Part shown: in pieces, positions 42,638 through 51,271 of the stretch
How the letters are laid out: each line of letters begins with the position of its first letter
Position numbering within the stretch: position 1 is the stretch's first letter
Assembly (NCBI GenBank): GCA_958405565.1
Contig: CATYEN010000003.1
Location: 22,685 to 86,684, forward strand
Length of the DNA: 64,000 nt
DNA from: an uncultured Collinsella sp.
GTDB lineage: Bacteria > Actinomycetota > Coriobacteriia > Coriobacteriales > Coriobacteriaceae
Direction of reading: 5' to 3'
Program-made: the position numbers and the translations under genes
The notes under the pieces: generated by a model
What the model was told of the DNA's origin: nothing
The model's database searches: none
Seen by the model: only the letters and a program-made list of their open reading frames with translations

Positions 42638-42704
42638 AGTTGCGGTGAAATACGGACTGTTTAAGCCAGTTAAGCCGTCAAACAGTCCCTATTTCACCGC
42701 AACT
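42638..42704. repeat. AGTTGCGG hairpin, copy 2 (after xdhC)
   Basis: 42638-42662 pairs with 42680-42704 at 24 of 25 positions. Outer AGTTGCGGTGAAATA is identical to copy 1, and the inner arm CGGACTGTTT differs but has its own partner. It may terminate xdhC transcription before the rplE promoter. Confidence 0.85.
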
Positions 42705-42945
42705 GCCATTTTCCTCCGTCCCGTGCGGATCGGTTTGTGCGGGGGAGTTGTGGAGTTGTGCAGGCAGACGAGGTTTTTCTGGAAATACGCTCCCGATGCG
42801 CGTATAGTACCGATTGTTTTGTCGGCTCCTGCTGCGTCGAGTCCAAACCGCGAAATGCCATGAGCGGCGCGGATGCAGCCAGGAGGCACGAGGACAACCC
42901 ATCGTGGCCACGCCCCGTGCTTAAAACCCCAAGAAGGAGTGAACA
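42705..42945 (+). promoter_or_regulatory. Promoter and leader of the rplE segment
   Basis: A -10-like TATAGT at 42803-42808 with TGGAAA 17 bases upstream (42780-42785) is the best promoter candidate. A leader of roughly 130 bases without an open gene runs to the GAAGGAG site of rplE. Because rplX is 33 kb away, the rplE-rplO genes need a promoter here. Confidence 0.45.
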
Positions 42946-43503
42946 ATGGCAGAAGAGAAGTATGTGCCGCGTCTGAAGACCAAGTACAACAACGAGGTCA
43001 AGCAGCAGCTTCAGGACAAGTTCCAGTACGAGAACGTCATGATGATCCCCAAGTTTGAGAAGATCGTCGTGAACATGGGTGTCGGCGAGGCCGCTACCGA
43101 TTCCAAGGCCATCGACGGTGCCGTGCGCGACCTGCGCGCCATCACCGGTCAGCAGCCGATGATCACCCGTGCCCGCAAGTCCATCGCTACCTTCCGCCTG
43201 CGCGCTGGTATGCCGATCGGCTGCAAGGTTACCCTGCGTGGCGACCGTATGTGGGAGTTCTTCGATCGTCTGACCTCCGTCGCGATCCCCCGTATCCGCG
43301 ACTTCCGCGGCATCTCCGCCAAGAGCTTCGACGGCCGTGGTAACTTCTCCATGGGCGTCACCGAGCAGCTCATCTTCCCCGAGATCGACTTCGACTCCGT
43401 CGATCACCAGCGTGGTATGGACATCACTTTCGTGACCACCGCCAACACCGATGAGGAGGCCAAGGCCCTTCTGGACGCCTTCGGTTTCCCGTTCAAGAAA
43501 TAG
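42946..43503 (+). CDS. rplE: 50S ribosomal protein L5
   Basis: 5S rRNA-binding protein of the large subunit central protuberance. VVNMGVGEAATDSKAIDGAV, TGQQPMITRARKSIATFRLR and DFRGISAKSFDGRGNFSMG are conserved L5 blocks. 185 residues. GAAGGAGTG precedes the ATG. It normally follows rplX; here it opens a separate segment. Confidence 0.97.
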   Translation: MAEEKYVPRLKTKYNNEVKQQLQDKFQYENVMMIPKFEKIVVNMGVGEAATDSKAIDGAVRDLRAITGQQPMITRARKSIATFRLRAGMPIGCKVTLRGDRMWEFFDRLTSVAIPRIRDFRGISAKSFDGRGNFSMGVTEQLIFPEIDFDSVDHQRGMDITFVTTANTDEEAKALLDAFGFPFKK

Positions 43504-43582
43504 GTTCACCTGCCCTATGAGCGCCGTTCCCAGAAGGGGGCGGCGCTTGGGGCGAACAATACTCTATGTGAGGAGGATATAA

Positions 43583-43768
43583 GTGGCTAAGACATCGATG
43601 ATCGTCAAGTGCAATCGCAAGCAGAAGTTCTCTACTCGTGAGTACACGCGCTGCCAGCGCTGCGGCCGTCCGCACTCTGTGTACCGCAAGTTCGGCCTGT
43701 GCCGTGTCTGCTTCCGCGAGCTTGCACTCAAGGGCGAGCTTCCCGGCGTTAAGAAGGCCAGCTGGTAA
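43583..43768 (+). CDS. rpsZ: 30S ribosomal protein S14, zinc type
   Basis: Small-subunit head protein. The short 61-residue form with CQRCGRPHSVYRKFGLCRVC binds zinc through four Cys, unlike the long Cys-free form. The start is GTG with AGGAGG upstream. Standard spc order after rplE. Confidence 0.96.
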   Translation: MAKTSMIVKCNRKQKFSTREYTRCQRCGRPHSVYRKFGLCRVCFRELALKGELPGVKKASW

Positions 43769-43887
43769 GTCACTACCAGCGTTTCAAGCATCAGTTTGGA
43801 ACAGGGAAAACGCGCTAAAAAGGCTTTGCCGTTAAGGGCGGCGAAGAACCAAGAGCACGTGTTCATCAAGAACGAAGGAGAATCTGT

Positions 43888-44286
43888 ATGAACCTTACAG
43901 ACCCGATCGCAGATATGCTTACGCGCATCCGTAACGCTAACTCTGTGAACAAGGCCACGGTCTCCATGCCGAGCAGCAAGAAGCTCGTCGAGATCGCTCG
44001 TGTTCTGCACGAGGAGGGCTACATCGAGGGCTACGATGTCGAGGACACCGTTCCCCAGAAGACTCTGCACATCACGCTTAAGTATGGTCCCAAGAAGGCT
44101 AAGGTCATCAACGGCATCCGCCGCATTTCCAAGCCGGGCCTGCGTAAGTACACCGGCGTTGCCGACATGCCCCGCGTCCGCGGTGGCCTTGGTACCGCCA
44201 TTATTTCCACCAGCCATGGCGTCATGACCGACCGCGATGCTCGCAAGCACAACGTCGGCGGCGAGATCATCGCTTACGTCTGGTAA
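43888..44286 (+). CDS. rpsH: 30S ribosomal protein S8
   Basis: Primary 16S rRNA-binding protein, the spc-operon autoregulator in E. coli. MNLTDPIADMLTRIRNA at the start, KRISKPG-like RRISKPGLRKYTG and the end GGLGTAIISTSHGVMTDRDA identify it. 132 residues. AGGAGAA precedes the ATG. In E. coli its mRNA target is at the start of rplE; no attempt to fold the rplE leader was possible here. Confidence 0.97.
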   Translation: MNLTDPIADMLTRIRNANSVNKATVSMPSSKKLVEIARVLHEEGYIEGYDVEDTVPQKTLHITLKYGPKKAKVINGIRRISKPGLRKYTGVADMPRVRGGLGTAIISTSHGVMTDRDARKHNVGGEIIAYVW

Positions 44287-44319
44287 TTCGCTCGGTAGGT
44301 AGAAGGAAAGGAGATCACC

Positions 44320-44856
44320 GTGTCTCGTATCGGTAATAAGCCTGTCCAGATTCCCGCCGGAGTCGAAGTGGCAGTCAACGGCAACAACGTTGTCGTCAAG
44401 GGCCCCAAGGGCCAGCTCGAGCTCGATGTCTTTGAGAAGCTCGCTATCAACGTCGAGGACAACGTCCTCACCGTTTCCCGTCCCGACGACGAGCGTGAGA
44501 CCCGTGCCCGCCACGGCCTCACCCGCGCCCTCATCCACAACATGGTTGTTGGCGTTTCCGAGGGCTTCGAGAAGAAGCTCGAGCTCGCCGGCGTCGGTTA
44601 CCGCGTGCAGCAGAAGGGCAAGAACCTCGAGTTCTCCCTGGGCTTCTCGCACCCCGTGATCGTCGAGGCTCCCGAGGGCATCACCTTCGAGGTTCCCGAC
44701 AACACCCACGTGAACGTCAAGGGTATCAACAAGCAGCAGGTCGGTCAGATCGCCGCTGAGATCCGCGGCCATCGTCCTCCCGAGCCTTACAAGGGCAAGG
44801 GTATCCACTACGTTGGCGAGCACATCCGCCGCAAGCTGGGTAAGGCCGCCAAGTAG
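44320..44856 (+). CDS. rplF: 50S ribosomal protein L6
   Basis: Large-subunit protein near the factor-binding site. SRIGNKPVQIPAGVEVAV, VKGPKGQLELD and the C-terminal RGHRPPEPYKGKGIHYVGE are conserved. 178 residues. GTG start with AAAGGAG upstream. Confidence 0.97.
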   Translation: MSRIGNKPVQIPAGVEVAVNGNNVVVKGPKGQLELDVFEKLAINVEDNVLTVSRPDDERETRARHGLTRALIHNMVVGVSEGFEKKLELAGVGYRVQQKGKNLEFSLGFSHPVIVEAPEGITFEVPDNTHVNVKGINKQQVGQIAAEIRGHRPPEPYKGKGIHYVGEHIRRKLGKAAK

Positions 44857-44931
44857 TCGTAACCGACTCACTCGCATAAGACCAGCACCCCGTCAGGTGC
44901 TGGCAAGATCAACCTTTTTAGGAGTTTACGT

Positions 44932-45300
44932 ATGAACAAGCATAAGGCGAAGCTGGAAGGCCTCAAGCGTCGTCAGCGTCGTGTTCGCGGCAAGGTCTCG
45001 GGTACCTCCGAGCGTCCGCGTCTTCGCGTGACCCGTACTAACGCCAACATCTATGCCCAGATCATCGACGACAGCAAGGGCTCCAGCCTGACGCTCGTCT
45101 CTGCCTCGACCCTCGAGGCCGAGTTCAAGGGCACCCACACCTCGAACAAGGAGGCTGCGGAGAAGGTCGGTCAGCTCGTTGGCAAGCGCGCCATCGAGGC
45201 CGGCATCACCAAGGTCGCCTTCGATCGCGGTGGCCGTATCTACCATGGCCGCGTCAAGGCCCTCGCCGACGGTGCTCGTGCCGCCGGTCTCGAGTTCTAG
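44932..45300 (+). CDS. rplR: 50S ribosomal protein L18
   Basis: 5S rRNA-binding protein. The basic N-terminus KRRQRRVRGKVSGTSERPRL, RTNANIYAQIIDD and the end FDRGGRIYHGRVKALADGAR are typical. 122 residues. A small hairpin (CCAGCACC / GGTGCTGG, 44882-44903) lies in the 75-base gap before it. TTAGGAG precedes the ATG. Confidence 0.96.
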   Translation: MNKHKAKLEGLKRRQRRVRGKVSGTSERPRLRVTRTNANIYAQIIDDSKGSSLTLVSASTLEAEFKGTHTSNKEAAEKVGQLVGKRAIEAGITKVAFDRGGRIYHGRVKALADGARAAGLEF

Positions 45301-45314
45301 GAGGTATGTAGCAC

Positions 45315-45839
45315 ATGGCTCGTAATCAGAAGCAGCAGCGCGAGGCCTCCGAGTTCGAGGAGCGCGTCGTTTACATCAACCGCGTGTCGAAGACCGTCAA
45401 GGGTGGTCGTCGCATGAGCCTCGTCGCTCTCGTCGTCGTTGGCGACGGCAAGGGCAACGTCGGCGTTGGCATGGGCAAGTCCGCTGAGGTGCCCCTGGCC
45501 ATCTCCAAGGCGTCTCTCGATGCCAAGAAGAACATGTTCCACGTGCCGGTGACCGAGCAGGGCACCATTCCGCACGAGGTTCTCGGCCACTTTGGTGCCG
45601 GCCGCATCATCATCAAGCCCGCTGTCGAGGGTACCGGTGTTATCGCCGGCGGCGCTGTGCGTCCCCTCTTCGAGCTTGCTGGCATCAAGAACGTCCTGTC
45701 CAAGTCCCTCGGTACCGACAACGGCCTCAACATCATCAAGGCCGCCGTCGAGGGCCTCAAGGAGCTCTCCAGCCCTGAGGACGTCGCGGCTCGCCGTGGT
45801 CTGACGGTCTCCGAGATGTTCGTCGGTAAGGAGAACTAA
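45315..45839 (+). CDS. rpsE: 30S ribosomal protein S5
   Basis: Small-subunit protein involved in decoding fidelity and mRNA unwinding. FEERVVYINRVSKTVKGGRR opens the N-terminal domain; VGVGMGKSAEVPLAISKA and GTGVIAGGAVRPLFELAGI follow. 174 residues. TAGGAGGTA precedes the ATG, which overlaps with the end region of rplR closely (14-base gap). Confidence 0.97.
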   Translation: MARNQKQQREASEFEERVVYINRVSKTVKGGRRMSLVALVVVGDGKGNVGVGMGKSAEVPLAISKASLDAKKNMFHVPVTEQGTIPHEVLGHFGAGRIIIKPAVEGTGVIAGGAVRPLFELAGIKNVLSKSLGTDNGLNIIKAAVEGLKELSSPEDVAARRGLTVSEMFVGKEN

Positions 45840-45841
45840 GC

Positions 45842-46024
45842 ATGGCTGACACCATCAAGATCAAGCAGGTCCGCAGCACCAACGGTTGCAAGCAGGACCA
45901 GGTCCGTACTGTCCGTGCCCTCGGTCTCCACAGGATCCGCGAGGTTCGCGAGATTGCTGACAACGAGTCCGTCCGCGGCATGATCTTCAAGGTCAAGCAC
46001 CTTGTCGAGATTGTAGAGGAGTAG
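45842..46024 (+). CDS. rpmD: 50S ribosomal protein L30
   Basis: Small large-subunit protein of 60 residues. IKIKQVRSTNGCKQDQVRTV, ALGLHRIREV and the end VRGMIFKVKHLVEIVEE are diagnostic. Two bases separate it from the rpsE stop, so translation is probably coupled. Confidence 0.95.
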   Translation: MADTIKIKQVRSTNGCKQDQVRTVRALGLHRIREVREIADNESVRGMIFKVKHLVEIVEE

Positions 46025-46027
46025 CAA

Positions 46028-46477
46028 ATGCAGCTTCACGATCTTACTCCCGCGCCCGGTTCCACCAAGAACCGCAAGCGCGTCGGCCGTGGCAATTCTT
46101 CGGGTCACGGCACCACTTCTGGCCGCGGTCAGAAGGGCCAGGGCTCTCGCTCTGGCGGCACCAAGGGTGCCGGCTTCGAGGGTGGCCAGACTCCGCTGGC
46201 TATGCGCCTGCCCAAGCTTCCGGGCTTCCGCAACCCCCGTCGTATCGAGTACACCGCTGTTAACGTTGAGCGTCTCGAGCGTAAGTTCGAGGACGGCGCT
46301 GTGATCGACGGTGCCGCTCTTAAGGCCGCTCGCATCACCAAGAGCGAGTTCGAGCCCGTCAAGGTGCTCGGCAATGGTGAGCTCACCAAGAAGTTCACGG
46401 TCAAGGTCGACAAGGTCAGCGCTTCTGCGCAGGCCAAGATCGAGGCCGCCGGCGGAAAGGTCGAGCTGCCGTGCTAA
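46028..46477 (+). CDS. rplO: 50S ribosomal protein L15
   Basis: Large-subunit protein with an extended glycine- and basic-rich N-terminus: LHDLTPAPGSTKNRKRVGRG and GRGQKGQGSRSGG. The C-terminal domain follows from about residue 70. 149 residues. Its last codons overlap the GTG start of secY by 7 bases. Confidence 0.96.
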   Translation: MQLHDLTPAPGSTKNRKRVGRGNSSGHGTTSGRGQKGQGSRSGGTKGAGFEGGQTPLAMRLPKLPGFRNPRRIEYTAVNVERLERKFEDGAVIDGAALKAARITKSEFEPVKVLGNGELTKKFTVKVDKVSASAQAKIEAAGGKVELPC

Positions 46478-47757
46478 ATGGTCTTAAGAATGCTTTCCGC
46501 ATCAAAGAATTGCGCGAAAAGATTCTTTTTACCATAGCTATGCTCGTCGTGTACCGCATTGGTGCGCACGTTCCTGTGCCCGGCATTCCCTTCCAGGGGA
46601 TGCTGGGCCTTTTCTCGACCGATAACAATTCGGTCGCCGCAGGTGCTATGGCCCTCCTGAATCTTTTCTCTGGCGGCGCGTTGAGCTATGTGTCGGTGTT
46701 TTCGCTGGGCATCATGCCTTACATCACCAGCTCGATCATCCTCCAGATGCTCCAGGCCGTTGTGCCTTCCCTGCATGAGCTTGCCCGCGAGGGCGAGGTC
46801 GGTCAGACCAAGATTACGCAGTATTCGCGTTACCTCACCCTGGCTCTGGCAATCCTCAACTCCGTGGGTTACCTCTTCCTCTTTAAGAGCTTCGGCATCA
46901 GCTTCAATGGCGCCGGCGCTCCCGAGATCATCTTCGACCTCATGATCGTCGGTACGCTCACCGCGGGCGCCATGCTGATCATGTGGATTGGTGAGCTCAT
47001 CACCCAGCGCGGTATCGGCAATGGCATGTCGCTGATCATCTTTGCGAACATCATGGCCGGTCTGCCGCAGGCGATCTTCTCCAGCACCGAGGGCAATGCC
47101 GGTGGCATCATCACCATTGTGATCATCTGCGCCATCATCTTGCTGGTTATCCCGCTGATTGTTTTCCTTGAGCGCGGCCAGCGCCGCATTCCGGTCTCCT
47201 ACGCCAAGCGCGTTGTGGGCCGCCGCATGATGGGTGGCCAGACCACCTACCTGCCCATCAAGGTCAACACCGCGGGTGTCGTGCCGATCATCTTCGCTTC
47301 GGCGCTGCTGTACTTCCCAGCTCAGATTGCCGTGTTCTTCCCCGGCATCGGCTGGATTCAGGCAGTTGCCTCCGCGCTTTCGAGCGGTTGGCTCAACTGG
47401 GTGCTTAACGTTGTCCTCATCGTGTTCTTCGCGTACTTCTACACCTCCATGGTGTTCAACCCCGATGACACGGCCGACAACCTTAAGAAGCAGGGCGGCT
47501 TTATTCCGGGCGTGCGTCCGGGTAGGGCTACCGCGGCCTACATCAAGAACGCGCTCAACAAGATCACGCTTCCCAGCGCTGTCTTTTTGGCGCTCATCGC
47601 CATCGTGCCTTCGATCATCTTCTCCTTCACGGGTAACCAGCTGATCCAGGCATTTGGCGGCACGTCCATCCTCATCATGGTCGGCGTCGTGCTCGACACG
47701 GTCGATAAGCTCGAAGGCCAGATCAAGATGTATGATTACGATGGATTCTTTAAATAG
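46471..47757 (+). CDS. secY: Protein translocase subunit SecY
   Basis: Core channel of the Sec translocon in the cytoplasmic membrane. About ten membrane segments are visible across 428 residues. GIMPYITSSIILQML (segment 2b), TQRGIGNGMSLIIFANI and the cytoplasmic loop ERGQRRIPVSYAKR with the SecA-contact Arg residues are conserved. The start is GTG overlapping the rplO stop. secE and secG are not in the window. Confidence 0.97.
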   Translation: MLNGLKNAFRIKELREKILFTIAMLVVYRIGAHVPVPGIPFQGMLGLFSTDNNSVAAGAMALLNLFSGGALSYVSVFSLGIMPYITSSIILQMLQAVVPSLHELAREGEVGQTKITQYSRYLTLALAILNSVGYLFLFKSFGISFNGAGAPEIIFDLMIVGTLTAGAMLIMWIGELITQRGIGNGMSLIIFANIMAGLPQAIFSSTEGNAGGIITIVIICAIILLVIPLIVFLERGQRRIPVSYAKRVVGRRMMGGQTTYLPIKVNTAGVVPIIFASALLYFPAQIAVFFPGIGWIQAVASALSSGWLNWVLNVVLIVFFAYFYTSMVFNPDDTADNLKKQGGFIPGVRPGRATAAYIKNALNKITLPSAVFLALIAIVPSIIFSFTGNQLIQAFGGTSILIMVGVVLDTVDKLEGQIKMYDYDGFFK

Positions 47758-47775
47758 GCTAGAGGAGGATTGCTC

Positions 47776-48402
47776 ATGAACCTCGTATTGCTCGGAGCTC
47801 CGGGTGCCGGTAAGGGCACCGTCGCACAGGAGCTCGTCGCCGAGTTTGGCGTCGCTCACATTTCCACGGGCGACCTGCTGCGTGCTGCCGTCAAGGGTGG
47901 CACCGAGCTTGGTATTCAGGCTAAGAAGTACATGGACGCTGGCGAGCTCGTTCCCGACCAGCTCGTGATCGACCTTGTCAAGGAGCGCCTTGCCGCCGAT
48001 GACGCCCAGCAGGGCTTCATTCTCGACGGTTTCCCGCGCAACACCGCCCAGGCTGTGACGCTCGATTCCGAGCTCTCCGCCATGGGTCGCGAGATCGATT
48101 GCGCCCTTCTGGTCGATGTGGCCCCCGAGGTCATCATCGATCGTCTGTCTTCGCGTCGCACCTGCCGCGCCTGCGGTTACACCGGCACTGCTGCCGATGC
48201 CACCTGCCCCAAGTGCGGTGGCGAGATGTATCAGCGCGACGACGACAAGCCCGAGACCATCAAGAACCGTCTCGACGTCTACGAGAAGTCCACGAGCCCG
48301 CTCGTCGACTACTATCGTGGCCAGGGTCTGCTCAAGTCGGTCAACGGTGACCAGGCTCGCGAGACCGTGTACGGGGATGTCAAAGAGGCTCTCGGTCTAT
48401 GA
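47776..48402 (+). CDS. adk: Adenylate kinase, zinc-lid type
   Basis: Interconverts ATP, AMP and ADP. GAPGAGKGT (residues 7-15) is the P-loop; DGFPRN and the AMP-binding STGDLLR are present. The lid has CRACGYTG and CPKCGG, a four-Cys zinc site common in Gram-positive enzymes. 208 residues from ATG 47776 with AGAGGAGGA upstream. The stop overlaps the ATG of map by 4 bases. Confidence 0.97.
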   Translation: MNLVLLGAPGAGKGTVAQELVAEFGVAHISTGDLLRAAVKGGTELGIQAKKYMDAGELVPDQLVIDLVKERLAADDAQQGFILDGFPRNTAQAVTLDSELSAMGREIDCALLVDVAPEVIIDRLSSRRTCRACGYTGTAADATCPKCGGEMYQRDDDKPETIKNRLDVYEKSTSPLVDYYRGQGLLKSVNGDQARETVYGDVKEALGL

Positions 48403-49187
48403 TCAAGATTAAGTCTGCAACGCAAATCGAGCAGATGAAGAAGGCAGGAGCGCTATCTAAGATGGCGCTCCGCCACGTTGGAGCCATGGTACGCCCCGGC
48501 GTTTCGACTTTTGAGCTCGATCAGCTCGCGGAGCAGATTATCCGCATGCATGGCGGCACCCCTGCCTTTAAGGGTTACGGCGGGTTCCCGGGGACCATTT
48601 GCGCATCGATCAACGATGCCGTGGTCCACGGTATTCCCAACCCCGACATGATCCTGCGCGATGGCGATATCATTTCCATCGACACCGGAGCCGTTGTTGA
48701 CGGTTGGGTCGGCGATAACGCTTGGACGTTTTTCGTCGGTACCCCCACGCCCGAGGCCAAGGCTTTGTGCGAGGTCACGCGCGATTGCCTTAAGGCTGCC
48801 ATCGAGCAGGCTGTTCCCGGTAACCATATCGGGGACGTCGGTTATGCCGTTCAGTCCCTCGCCGAGTCTCACGGTTACGGTGTGCTTCGCGATTATGTGG
48901 GCCATGGCATTGGCCGCGTGATGCACGAGGACCCCAACGTTCCTAACTATGGAAAGAAGGGGAGGGGCGTTCGCCTCCAGGCCGGCATGGTCATTGCCAT
49001 CGAGCCGATGGTTACGATGGGTTCCAACCATGTGAGCACGGGCTCCGACGGTTGGATTGTTACGACCAACGACCACCTGCCCGCCGCGCACTATGAGAAC
49101 ACCGTCGCCATTACCAATGACGGTCCGGTGATTCTCACCACCGACGCGCAAGGTGCTTGGTGTTCCTTGCAGGGCGGTGAAATGTAG
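48399..49187 (+). CDS. map: Methionine aminopeptidase type I
   Basis: Removes the initiator Met from new proteins. The di-metal ligands lie in ISIDTGAVVDGWVGDNAWT (two Asp), the GHGIGRVMHEDP His, AIEPM Glu and the C-terminal Glu in HYENTVAI; the substrate His is in VVHGIPN. 262 residues. ATGA overlap with adk. The order secY-adk-map-infA is classic. Confidence 0.96.
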   Translation: MIKIKSATQIEQMKKAGALSKMALRHVGAMVRPGVSTFELDQLAEQIIRMHGGTPAFKGYGGFPGTICASINDAVVHGIPNPDMILRDGDIISIDTGAVVDGWVGDNAWTFFVGTPTPEAKALCEVTRDCLKAAIEQAVPGNHIGDVGYAVQSLAESHGYGVLRDYVGHGIGRVMHEDPNVPNYGKKGRGVRLQAGMVIAIEPMVTMGSNHVSTGSDGWIVTTNDHLPAAHYENTVAITNDGPVILTTDAQGAWCSLQGGEM

Positions 49188-49332
49188 GGGCCGCGTTCAA
49201 ATTCGTCGGCATTTACATTTCAAAGTAACAAGTTTCACTTAGTTGTGGAGCCATTACGAAGATATTACGATACGTGCACGCGTATTGTAGAATACTCAAT
49301 CGCTGTCGTTTTCTAGAGAAAGATGATTGCTT

Positions 49333-49551
49333 GTGAAGAAGGAAGACGCAATTGAGCTCGAGGGTACGGTAAAGGAACCGCTGCCCAACGCCATGTTTAA
49401 GGTTGAGCTCGAGAACGGTCATTCGGTTCTGTGCAACATTTCTGGCAAGATCCGAATGAATTACATCCGTATTCTCCCCGGTGACAGGGTTGTCGTGGAG
49501 CTTTCCCCGTACGACCTGACCCGCGGCCGCATCACCTATCGCTATAAATAG
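49333..49551 (+). CDS. infA: Translation initiation factor IF-1
   Basis: OB-fold factor that blocks the A site during initiation. VKKEDAIELEGTVKEPLPNA, FKVELENGHSVLCNISGKIR and the end VVVELSPYDLTRGRITYRYK match; GTG 49333 gives the standard 72 residues, whereas an upstream TTG would add two residues. AATACTC and TAGAAT (49288-49293) in the 145-base gap before it suggest a promoter. Confidence 0.96.
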   Translation: MKKEDAIELEGTVKEPLPNAMFKVELENGHSVLCNISGKIRMNYIRILPGDRVVVELSPYDLTRGRITYRYK

Positions 49552-49701
49552 CGGCACGCATACACGCACTCCTTTTCCGACTGCAGGCTTAGCTCAACCT
49601 ACGGTCGGATTGTGTGTGAAGACCAGCCATAGTTTTAAACGCCTGCGGCTGGGCGAGTAGATAGTAGGGAAGTAGTTTGAGCGCTACCGAAAGGAAGAAC
49701 G

Positions 49702-49815
49702 ATGAAGGTACGTCCTTCGGTCAAGAAGATGTGCGATAAGTGCAAAATCATTAGGCGCCATGGCAAGGTCCTCGTCATTTGCGAGAACCCCCGTCATAAG
49801 CAGCGTCAGGGTTAA
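49702..49815 (+). CDS. rpmJ: 50S ribosomal protein L36
   Basis: The smallest large-subunit protein, 37 residues, too short for ordinary gene thresholds. MKVRPSVKKMCDKCKIIRR, then GKVLVICENPRHKQRQG, give the zinc ligands Cys-x2-Cys, Cys and His. AAAGGAAGAA precedes the ATG. It lies in the normal place between infA and rpsM, 14 bases before rpsM. Confidence 0.95.
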   Translation: MKVRPSVKKMCDKCKIIRRHGKVLVICENPRHKQRQG

Positions 49816-49829
49816 GAGAGGAGACTACG

Positions 49830-50204
49830 TTGGCCCGTATTAATGGTGTCGACCTCCCGCGTGAGAAGCGCGTTGAGATCGGTCTGACCTACATTTACGG
49901 CATCGGCCGCACCACTGCGACGAAGATCTGCGTCGAGTGCAACGTTAACGTGGATACGCGCGTTAAGGACCTCACCGAGGATGAGGTTAACGCCATCCGC
50001 GATTATATCGATAAGAACCAGATCATGGTTGAGGGCGACCTCCGCCGTGAGCGCAACCAGAACGTCAAGCGCCTTATGGACATCGGCTGCAACCGCGGCC
50101 TTCGTCACCGCAAGGGCCTCCCGGTCCGCGGCCAGCGCACCCACACTAACGCTCGTACCCGCAAGGGCCCGAAGCGTCAGATCGGTGCTAAGAAGAAGAA
50201 ATAA
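49830..50204 (+). CDS. rpsM: 30S ribosomal protein S13
   Basis: Small-subunit head protein contacting tRNAs and L5. ARINGVDLPREKRVEIGLTY, the helix-two-turn-helix and the basic C-terminal tail RHRKGLPVRGQRTHTNARTR are typical. 124 residues. The start codon is TTG with GAGAGGAG upstream, which is unusual but clear from the alignment of the N-terminus. Confidence 0.96.
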   Translation: MARINGVDLPREKRVEIGLTYIYGIGRTTATKICVECNVNVDTRVKDLTEDEVNAIRDYIDKNQIMVEGDLRRERNQNVKRLMDIGCNRGLRHRKGLPVRGQRTHTNARTRKGPKRQIGAKKKK

Positions 50205-50218
50205 GGAGCGCTAGATAG

Positions 50219-50623
50219 ATGGCTACTGCTAAGAAGAACGTTCGCGCTGCCCGTCTGAAGCGCGCGGACCGTAAGAACATTTCCGTGGGCCAGGCTCACA
50301 TTCGTTCTACGTTCAACAACACGATCGTTTCGATCACCGATCCCCAGGGCAACGTCATTTCCTGGAAGTCGGCTGGCCAGGTGGGCTTCAAGGGCTCCCG
50401 TAAGTCCACGCCGTTCGCTGCCCAGATGGCTGCCGAGGCTGCTGCCAAGCAGGCCATGGAGCACGGTATGAAGAAGGTTTCCGTCTTCGTCAAGGGCCCC
50501 GGCTCCGGTCGTGAGACCGCCATCCGCTCCCTCCAGGCTGCTGGCCTCGAGGTCTCGAGCATCCAGGACAAGACCCCCATCCCGCACAACGGCTGCCGCC
50601 CCAAGAAGCGTCGCCGCGTGTAA
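50219..50623 (+). CDS. rpsK: 30S ribosomal protein S11
   Basis: Platform protein of the small subunit. GQAHIRSTFNNTIVSITDPQ, SAGQVGFKGSRKSTPFAAQM and the end DKTPIPHNGCRPKKRRRV are conserved. 134 residues. AAGGAG lies upstream at spacing of about 11 bases. Confidence 0.97.
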   Translation: MATAKKNVRAARLKRADRKNISVGQAHIRSTFNNTIVSITDPQGNVISWKSAGQVGFKGSRKSTPFAAQMAAEAAAKQAMEHGMKKVSVFVKGPGSGRETAIRSLQAAGLEVSSIQDKTPIPHNGCRPKKRRRV

Positions 50624-50642
50624 CTGAAAGGATCGTATCAAT

Positions 50643-51239
50643 ATGGCAATCGACAGGACTCCTGTTCTTAAGCGCTGCCGTCAGCTCGGGATCGATCCCG
50701 CTGAGCTCGGTTACAGCAGCAAGAAGGAATCTATCCGTCAGCCCAAGCGCCGTCGTAAGGAATCTGAGTACGGCATGCAGCTGCGCGAGAAGCAGAAGGT
50801 CAAGTTTATCTATGGCGTTCTGGAGAAGCAGTTCCACGGCTACTTCAACAAGGCCCGCAAGATGAACGGCGTCACCGGTGAGAACCTCATGATCATCCTT
50901 GAGTCTCGCCTTGACAACGTCGTCTTCCGTCTTGGCTTTGCCCGCACCCGCAAAGAGGCTCGTCAGTCCGTCCGTCACGGTCACTTCACCGTGAACGGCA
51001 AGCGCGTGGACATCCCGTCCTACCGCGTCAAGGCCGGCGACGTCGTCGCTGTCGGCGAGAAGTTCCGTGACCTCCTCCCCATCAAGGAGGCTCTGATTTC
51101 CTCCGAGCGCTTTGAGGTCCCTGGCTGGCTCGAGGTCGATATCGAGAAGCTGTCTGGTAACGTGCTCGCTCTGCCGACGCGTGAGCAGATCAGCGGTGAT
51201 ATCAACGAGCAGCTCATCGTCGAGCTCTACTCTAAGTAG
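50643..51239 (+). CDS. rpsD: 30S ribosomal protein S4
   Basis: Primary 16S rRNA-binding protein and fidelity factor. The C-terminal S4 domain shows RLDNVVFRLGFARTRKEARQ and VRHGHFTVNGKRVDIPSY. The N-terminal Cys-zinc site of some S4 proteins is absent: only one Cys is seen near the start (KRCRQLG). 198 residues. GAAAGGATC precedes the ATG. Confidence 0.96.
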   Translation: MAIDRTPVLKRCRQLGIDPAELGYSSKKESIRQPKRRRKESEYGMQLREKQKVKFIYGVLEKQFHGYFNKARKMNGVTGENLMIILESRLDNVVFRLGFARTRKEARQSVRHGHFTVNGKRVDIPSYRVKAGDVVAVGEKFRDLLPIKEALISSERFEVPGWLEVDIEKLSGNVLALPTREQISGDINEQLIVELYSK

Positions 51240-51271
51240 TCCATCCGGGCTGCTGAGGCTGGAGGTAATAC

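Noticed and set aside
9170..42945. Integrative element or prophage
   Set aside because: No integrase, recombinase, phage or conjugation gene, no tRNA and no clear direct repeats at the edges.
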